Of a stretch of 11,686 nt of DNA, positions 7,642 to 11,686 are shown piece after piece. The stretch covers positions 1-11,686 of the forward strand of contig JAFPYA010000352.1 in assembly GCA_017412445.1 (NCBI GenBank), read 5' to 3'. Origin of the DNA: Clostridia bacterium. Lineage in GTDB: Bacteria > Bacillota > Clostridia > Christensenellales > Aristaeellaceae. The notes below the pieces were generated by a model that ran no database searches, had not been told where the DNA came from, and worked only from the letters and a program-made list of their open reading frames with translations. The position numbers and the translations under genes are program-made. Each line of letters begins with the position of its first letter. The first letter of the stretch is position 1.

Positions 7642-7880
7642 TTCGCGCGCGCCTCTATTATGGACGCCATCTCGCCCACGTTCTTCATGCCGGTAACTTC
7701 CTTCATGGTGAACTTTATGCGGAAGGCGTCCTCAATTTCGCCTATCAACGTGATGTGGGTGAGCGAATCCCAGCCGTCCACGTCCTTTGCGGTGGTCTTT
7801 TCGGTGATCTTCAGCGTGTCGTCGTCAAACACGTCGCGGAACACCCTGTTGAGCTTTTTCATAATTTCGGGTCTGGTCAT
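7638..7880 (-). CDS. Acyl carrier protein (stand-alone)
   Basis: This 80-residue acidic protein is of the phosphopantetheine-binding family. The attachment motif GWDSLTHI places the prosthetic group on S39 (W37-D38-S39-L40). Four-helix periodicity and length are typical. The WDSL form is usual for carriers of specialised pathways, whereas fatty-acid AcpP normally has LDSLD. It therefore probably carries the group loaded by the adjacent FkbH-like protein. Its ribosome site lies in the last codons of that gene, only three bases separate the two frames, and it overlaps the VOC gene by four bases. The synthase that adds the phosphopantetheine is not in the window. Confidence 0.93.
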   Translation of the reverse strand: MTRPEIMKKLNRVFRDVFDDDTLKITEKTTAKDVDGWDSLTHITLIGEIEDAFRIKFTMKEVTGMKNVGEMASIIEARAK

Positions 7881-7883
7881 GAT

Positions 7884-9611
7884 TCATTCCTCCGTAATAT
7901 ATATTTCGTGGTTTTTGTATGAGCGCGTATCGACCTCGTACAGGCCGCCGCCGAGCGGCGTAAAGCCCATGCTCTGATACAAGTCCTTCACCATGGCGTT
8001 CTTGGCCGTGGGTATGTATTCGCCTCTCACCCTGTCAAAGCCCGCCTGCCTTGCGGCGGAGATTATCGAATCGGCGATAAACTGCTCCATTCCGCGCTTT
8101 AGCACGCGGCAGCTCATCAGCCACTCGTTTACAAACAGACAGTCCTCCCGCTTTTCCAGTATCACCACGGCGATGAGCCCGTGCTCGCCGAAGCGGTCGC
8201 TGAGCGTATAGTACCTCGTGATGAAGCGCTCATCCGCCGCTATTGCGGCGACCTCCTCCTCAGAATAGCGCACCGTGCGCAGGTTGAACTGGTTGCTGCG
8301 CTGGGTGAGCTGCGCAATGCGCGGTATGTGAAACGCGTCAAAGGGCGCCGCGACTGCCTTCATTTCCAGCGCCTTGAGGTAGTCGTCGTAGGAGTCCAGC
8401 GAGGCGCTCAAAAGCGTTCGGCTCTGCTCGGCAAGATAGCGTTCAGTGCGCACGCGATCCTCGTCTGAGAAGGTGGCGGTGTCGAACAGGTTTTGAGCGC
8501 GCACGAAGCGGACGTATTCGGCGGGATCCTCGGGCAGCTCGGGCACCTCGACCTCGGGCAGCATCGTTCTGACCAGCTGGCGCTCGAAGGGATTGTCGTC
8601 GAAAAACACCATGGAGTCAAAGCCTATGTTGAGCTGCTTTTGAATAAGGCGTATGTTGTCGGCCTTGTTCTCCCAGTTGGCCACGAAGGCCGAAAAGTCG
8701 TTCAGGCGCAGCACCATATCCGGGTGCTTTTCAAAGGGCTCGCGGGCGTTGGCCTCGTCGTTCTTTGAGCAGACCGCCAGCATCACGCCGCGGTTTTTGA
8801 GCTCCTTGAGCCAGGTCTGAAACTCGCTGAATGCGTGACCCTGTCCAAGCTCGCCTATCTCTATGCCGTTTATGCCGTCGTCGCCTATCACGCCGCCCCA
8901 GAGCGTGTTGTCCAGATCCACCACGGCGCATTTGTGTATGCGGCCCTTGCGGGCGAGCACGGCGTCCACCACGCGGGACGCCACGAGGGGCAGTGCCGCC
9001 GTGGACATGGGCATTTTGGCGATCATGTACATCTTCGCATCGCAAAACGCCTCCTCGCCCAGCATCGCCTGAACAGGCGACAGATCTATCAAACGCACCG
9101 AGCCAAGGGCGCGCGCCTTTTCGGCAAGCAGGAAATTGAGCTTCATCAGCTGAAACGGAAAGGAGGTCTCCTCCCGCAGGGCGTACGAGCCGAACACGCC
9201 GTCGTCCATGGGCAGGTACAAAAAGCTCAGTATGTCCGCTTTGGCGCGGGAGGCGACGCGCTCCCACTGGGCGGCGAGCTTTTCGGCCTCGTTTTCTGCA
9301 AACGCCCCGCGGGCAGCGGGCTCGACGGAGGTGAAGCGCTCGTAGAGCCTCTGCGTGCAGCGATAAATCAAAACCGTGTCGGGCTTGAACCGGTACATTT
9401 CGCTGCCCTCGTCCATTATCTGGGCGTCGATCTGATCGTAATCCGCGTCGAAAACCTCAAAATTCTGCCCCATCTCGTAGGCGTAGCCCCTTATGGCCCG
9501 GGCAATGTGCTGGGTCGCGCAATCGCCAAGCAGCGCAAATTTAGTCACCGCCAGCCCGCTCATATCCTTTAAGCAATTGCGCCCAAGCGCGGTAAAGCTG
9601 ATTTGTTTCAT
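7884..9611 (-). CDS. FkbH-like HAD-IIIC family protein (glyceryl-ACP loading)
   Basis: This 575-residue protein is of the FkbH family. Characterised members take 1,3-bisphosphoglycerate, remove phosphate and pass the glyceryl group as a thioester to an ACP. An N-terminal SGNH-like fold begins with FALLGDCATQHIARAI (residues 25-40), where GDC stands in place of GDS. The HAD core carries VVDLDNTLWGGVIGDDG (230-246) with D232 and D234, then CSKND (281-285) and FFDDNPFERQ (336-345). The C-terminal third is GNAT-like, with NEWLMSCRVLKRGMEQF (495-511) and the conserved C501, a candidate for thioester relay. I chose the ATG at 9611 over the one at 9629, because GGAGG lies five bases before it and the upstream ATG has no ribosome site. 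It is first in a three-gene operon with an ACP and a VOC enzyme. The dehydrogenases and methyltransferase of methoxymalonyl-ACP synthesis are absent, so that product is unlikely. Confidence 0.9.
   Translation of the reverse strand: MKQISFTALGRNCLKDMSGLAVTKFALLGDCATQHIARAIRGYAYEMGQNFEVFDADYDQIDAQIMDEGSEMYRFKPDTVLIYRCTQRLYERFTSVEPAARGAFAENEAEKLAAQWERVASRAKADILSFLYLPMDDGVFGSYALREETSFPFQLMKLNFLLAEKARALGSVRLIDLSPVQAMLGEEAFCDAKMYMIAKMPMSTAALPLVASRVVDAVLARKGRIHKCAVVDLDNTLWGGVIGDDGINGIEIGELGQGHAFSEFQTWLKELKNRGVMLAVCSKNDEANAREPFEKHPDMVLRLNDFSAFVANWENKADNIRLIQKQLNIGFDSMVFFDDNPFERQLVRTMLPEVEVPELPEDPAEYVRFVRAQNLFDTATFSDEDRVRTERYLAEQSRTLLSASLDSYDDYLKALEMKAVAAPFDAFHIPRIAQLTQRSNQFNLRTVRYSEEEVAAIAADERFITRYYTLSDRFGEHGLIAVVILEKREDCLFVNEWLMSCRVLKRGMEQFIADSIISAARQAGFDRVRGEYIPTAKNAMVKDLYQSMGFTPLGGGLYEVDTRSYKNHEIYITEE
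7889..7893 (-). promoter_or_regulatory. Ribosome binding site of the ACP gene inside the FkbH 3' end
   Basis: On the - strand GGAGG lies eight bases before the ACP start codon, inside the last two glutamate codons of the FkbH-like gene. This implies translational coupling of the two genes. Confidence 0.8.
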
Positions 9612-9616
9612 GTTTT

Positions 9617-9621
9617 CCTCC
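9617..9621 (-). promoter_or_regulatory. Ribosome binding site that sets the FkbH start
   Basis: GGAGG on the - strand lies five bases before the ATG at 9611. It would sit inside the coding region if the upstream in-frame ATG at 9629 were used, and that one has no ribosome site. This favours the shorter protein. Confidence 0.75.
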
Positions 9622-9660
9622 GATTTCATTGCCCGGCTTTAAAAAAGCGTATGCACTTAA

Positions 9661-9689
9661 ATTATACACTTATAATCATGAATTTGCAA
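9661..9689 (-). promoter_or_regulatory. Sigma-A-type promoter of the FkbH-ACP-VOC operon
   Basis: On the - strand TTGCAA (9684-9689) and a perfect TATAAT (9661-9666) are separated by exactly 17 bases. The region is AT-rich. The predicted start of transcription leaves a leader of about 40 bases. The -35 lies five bases downstream of the T-run of the preceding terminator, so this operon is insulated from the kinase/DUF6273 unit. Confidence 0.8.
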
Positions 9690-9693
9690 CAGT

Positions 9694-9719
9694 AAAAAAA
9701 ACCGCTTGACGCGGCTTTT
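9694..9719 (-). terminator. Short intrinsic terminator between the DUF6273 gene and the FkbH promoter
   Basis: On the - strand a CCGC/GCGG stem with loop GTCAA is extended by an AAAA/TTTT pairing across one bulged G, and is followed by an eight-base T-run (9701 down to 9694). The G-C stem is short, so efficiency may be moderate. On the + strand the same sequence ends in a broken T-run (TTTTCTTC), so it could act weakly in both directions. It lies 139 bases after the DUF6273 stop codon. Confidence 0.6.
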
Positions 9720-9857
9720 CTTCATGGCAGGAAAGATAAATGAATTGCGGCGCGATTATACGCATAGGCCGTCTGCGCTCGCCTTCGCAAAAAACGCTCC
9801 CCGGGGCGGCAAAGCTGCCCCTTGTTCGCACTTGTACAGCAGGCCGGTTTGCTTATG
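9720..9857. other. Intergenic stretch after the DUF6273 gene
   Basis: No convincing gene is present. The only structure is a hairpin at 9803-9821 (GGGGCGGC/GCTGCCCC, three-base loop, one wobble). On the - strand it is followed eight bases later by TTTTTT (9794-9789), so it could be a first, imperfect terminator for the DUF6273 transcript. The 64-codon + strand frame across it has no ribosome site or recognisable features. Confidence 0.5.
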
Positions 9858-10844
9858 TCAGTCGAATTTCACGCGTACCATCGGCCTGATTGCCGAATAA
9901 GAATCGTTTCGCCTCACGTCGTAAACGGAGCCGTACATATTGATGCAGGCGTGAGAGCCCGTGTTGTTTCCTGCGCTTCTAAGGCCGCAGACCGGACTGA
10001 ACTGATAGGTGATGTGCTTCAGGGCGAAGGCGTAGTCCGTAGCCGGCACAATTCTCGACACTTTATTGGGAAAATAGCGCTCAATTTCGCTGACGCTGGG
10101 CAGCCATATGTAATCGAGGGTATCGTTTCCGGGCGGCGTATCGTAGTACGGGTTGGGATCGTCCGTCACCCTGCACAGCATCAGGCGCGAAAGCTCATCC
10201 TCCCGAAAAATCTCGCTCAAAAATTCGCTGTTGAGCCACTTGCGCATGTAGCTGTCCTCCCAATAGGCCACGTAGGCGGACGGCTCCTCGTTCAGCCCGG
10301 CCTGCACGTATACCTGACTGCACAGTACGTAACAGCTAAACAGCAGCGCGGAATCCTGATCAGCCTCCAGCACCGTCCATTCTATCTCTTCCGGGCCGTT
10401 TGCAAGGTCGTTGTCCTGCTCGTATGCGCCAAACAGCACCCTGTCCCCGCTTTGAACGGGCAGGTGAAACGTTTGGGTCAAAAGCGCGCAGGGGCAGGTG
10501 ATGACGGCCCTTTCATTGTCGCCGTCGCAGTCGAGGGTCACAATGGCGTCTTCCGATACAAAGGTTACGTGAACCGTCCTTCCCCTGCCGCGCCACTGGG
10601 AGATTTCAAAGCCGTTATCCAGAAATACACTTAAAAACTGTGTATATGCGCTTTCGTCAAACGCGCTGTATTCTGCCGTATATACGTCCCCTTCCTGCTT
10701 TTCCGTTTCGGGGCTTAGCGCCAGCGCCTGCTTAAGCACGTTATTCAGGTCGTCAAACAGCCTTGCGGACTCGGCGCGGCCGCATAAAAAAAGAGCGAGG
10801 CAGCCCAAAAGCAAAAGGCAGCACGCCGTCTTAAGTCCCTTCAT
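9858..10844 (-). CDS. Secreted DUF6273 domain protein
   Basis: This 328-residue exported protein is of unknown function. The N-terminus MKGLKTACCLLLLGCLALFL is a classic signal sequence, with cleavage probably shortly after CGRA. The C at 21 has Leu at -1, which is a poor lipobox, so a lipoprotein is not supported. Residues 25-130 are unassigned. From about 137 to the end lies a DUF6273 domain: LFGAYEQDND, IEWTVLEAD, WEDSYMRKWLNSEF (195-208), GNDTLDYIWLPS (239-250), CGLRSAG (286-292) and AIRPMVRV (318-325). The domain is frequent in Clostridia, often next to kinases or repeat proteins, and is thought to be extracellular. I chose the ATG at 10844, because it overlaps the upstream stop (ATGA, 10841-10844) and gives a clean signal peptide. 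A longer frame from 10874 would add ten unlikely residues. Confidence 0.85.
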   Translation of the reverse strand: MKGLKTACCLLLLGCLALFLCGRAESARLFDDLNNVLKQALALSPETEKQEGDVYTAEYSAFDESAYTQFLSVFLDNGFEISQWRGRGRTVHVTFVSEDAIVTLDCDGDNERAVITCPCALLTQTFHLPVQSGDRVLFGAYEQDNDLANGPEEIEWTVLEADQDSALLFSCYVLCSQVYVQAGLNEEPSAYVAYWEDSYMRKWLNSEFLSEIFREDELSRLMLCRVTDDPNPYYDTPPGNDTLDYIWLPSVSEIERYFPNKVSRIVPATDYAFALKHITYQFSPVCGLRSAGNNTGSHACINMYGSVYDVRRNDSYSAIRPMVRVKFD

Positions 10845-11686
10845 CTGCACACCCACTCCATCAGCTCCGTCCACTCGCTGTATATCACATCGTCATCGCT
10901 GGACGAAAACGCAAACAGCGGCATGCCGAGGCTGGTATAGGTTTTGGTAATTTCGCTGTAATCCTCGCCTTCAATTGGAAAATAGGCCACGAGCTCCACC
11001 CTCACTCCGGCCTGCATGGCGTAAAAGTCCTTGTTTATGATTCTTTGCAGATCATTGCGAATATCCGTGTCGTCCCTTACGCCCCAGCGCTCCCAGTTTT
11101 CCTCTATGGCGGTGTCAAATTGAGCCAGTGTGAGCGCTATAGAATGATCGTCCGTAAGCTGGGTAGGGTACAGAAAGACCACGTTGATATAGTCCTTGTC
11201 CATGTGCAGGGGAAGATTAAGATTTTTGGGCAGCGGCTCGGGGCGCAAAAATAACCCGTACGCCACGCCCGCAAGGGCGATAACCAGCGCGCACAGCGCG
11301 GCAATTATAAGCAGGCGCTTTTTGCGCTTCGCCTTATGCGCGACAGGCGATTTCCCGCAGGCGGCAAGCAGCGCGGCCTTCATTTCCGCCGCGTCGGCGT
11401 AACGCTTATCGGGATTGTAATCCGTCGCCTTGCGTATCACCTGAAGCAGCTCGCCGCAATCCCCCGAGGCGGGCACGGGCAGAGCCTCGCCGCTTATGCG
11501 CCGCTCGAAGGCCTTGCTGGTCTCCTCGGGCGAGGCAATGCGGTCGGCGGGCAAAAACGGCAGCACGCGATTGTTCAAAAGCCAGTACAGGACGAGTCCC
11601 GAAGGGGATCTGTAGAGCAGGACCAGAAATACTGCAGCCAGACCATAGACCTGTATCTTCTCCTTTAAAGGATGGCCTTTGGTATA
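10841..11686 (-). CDS. Membrane Ser/Thr-kinase-like protein, C-terminal part (5' end outside window)
   Basis: The frame is open to the right edge, so the gene start is outside. Residue numbers here count from the TTG at 11578. Residues 4-72 match the end of a PknB-type kinase domain: VLPFLPADR, then AFERRISGEALPVPA (23-37), and KATDYNPDKRYADAAEMK (50-67) with the subdomain XI arginine R59. A basic stretch (KAKRKKR, 82-88) leads to one membrane segment at about 89-111 (coordinates 11314-11246). The last ~135 residues would be extracellular and match no family I recognise. The DUF6273 gene overlaps the stop by four bases, so the two are probably made together. The first ~100 bases (11590-11686) read as a hydrophobic segment rather than the expected kinase sequence and may not belong here. 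The ATP-binding and catalytic loops lie outside, so activity cannot be judged. Confidence 0.75.
   Translation of the reverse strand, partial: YTKGHPLKEKIQVYGLAAVFLVLLYRSPSGLVLYWLLNNRVLPFLPADRIASPEETSKAFERRISGEALPVPASGDCGELLQVIRKATDYNPDKRYADAAEMKAALLAACGKSPVAHKAKRKKRLLIIAALCALVIALAGVAYGLFLRPEPLPKNLNLPLHMDKDYINVVFLYPTQLTDDHSIALTLAQFDTAIEENWERWGVRDDTDIRNDLQRIINKDFYAMQAGVRVELVAYFPIEGEDYSEITKTYTSLGMPLFAFSSSDDDVIYSEWTELMEWVCR

Noticed and set aside
8835..9572. 245-codon + strand frame opposite the FkbH gene
   Set aside because: It is antisense to a gene with complete HAD motifs, has no ribosome site and has no family resemblance; it is a GC-rich shadow.
7884..9611. Methoxymalonyl-ACP polyketide extender pathway
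   Set aside because: Only the FkbH and ACP steps are present. No methyltransferase, dehydrogenase or polyketide synthase is seen, and a terminator and promoter bound the operon.
9706..9900. 64-codon + strand frame between the FkbH promoter and the DUF6273 gene
   Set aside because: It starts inside the terminator hairpin, has no ribosome site, and its end overlaps the DUF6273 gene.
9822..10634. 270-codon + strand frame opposite the DUF6273 gene
   Set aside because: It is antisense to a gene with a signal peptide and domain motifs. Its composition is rich in Val, His and Arg without structure.
9858..10844. Lipoprotein signal in the DUF6273 protein
   Set aside because: The candidate cysteine has Leu at -1 and Phe at -2, which does not fit a lipobox. 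An ordinary signal peptide fits better.

Overview
The window looks like chromosomal DNA of a Gram-positive bacterium of the Clostridia type (Bacillota). The reasons are strong AGGAGG-type ribosome sites, a DnaE-type polymerase, a DUF6273 protein beside a membrane Ser/Thr kinase, and a DHHW/MBOAT pair in clostridial arrangement. The genes are GC-rich yet use ATA for most isoleucines, which is a useful fingerprint. I cannot name a species. Both ends cut through genes, so this may be a whole metagenomic contig. I see no tRNA, rRNA, CRISPR array, insertion sequence or attachment site, and no gene-free stretch longer than 300 bases.

Layout. (1) On the + strand at 1-2460 lie the 3' part of dnaE and, 30 bases later, a membrane-anchored family 2 glycosyltransferase, probably co-transcribed. 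A GC-rich hairpin follows. (2) On the + strand at 2651-7149, a promoter with a perfect extended -10 drives an MBOAT O-acyltransferase, a DHHW (AlgJ/AlgX-like) protein, and a single-pass protein with a Lys/Ala-rich cytoplasmic tail, TPR-like helices and an apparent seven-blade RCC1-type propeller. The unit ends at a clear intrinsic terminator. (3) On the - strand at 9611-7240, a compact operon with its own good promoter encodes an FkbH-like HAD-IIIC protein, an acyl carrier protein and a VOC/methylmalonyl-CoA-epimerase-like protein. The three genes are tightly coupled. (4) On the - strand at 11686-9858 lie the end of a membrane Ser/Thr-kinase-like protein and a secreted DUF6273 protein, joined by an ATGA overlap.

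How they may work together. MBOAT plus DHHW is the usual core of an envelope-glycan O-acylation machine, and the glycosyltransferase could supply lipid-linked sugar. FkbH proteins load a glyceryl group from a glycolytic intermediate onto a carrier protein. The FkbH-ACP-VOC operon lacks the usual methoxymalonyl partners and any obvious acceptor enzyme, and it converges on the MBOAT operon. The most interesting idea here is a Dlt-like system in which a carrier-bound glyceryl-type group is passed to the MBOAT for export and transfer to a surface polymer. This rests on gene context and is not proven. The last ~100 bases at the right edge may be an assembly chimera.
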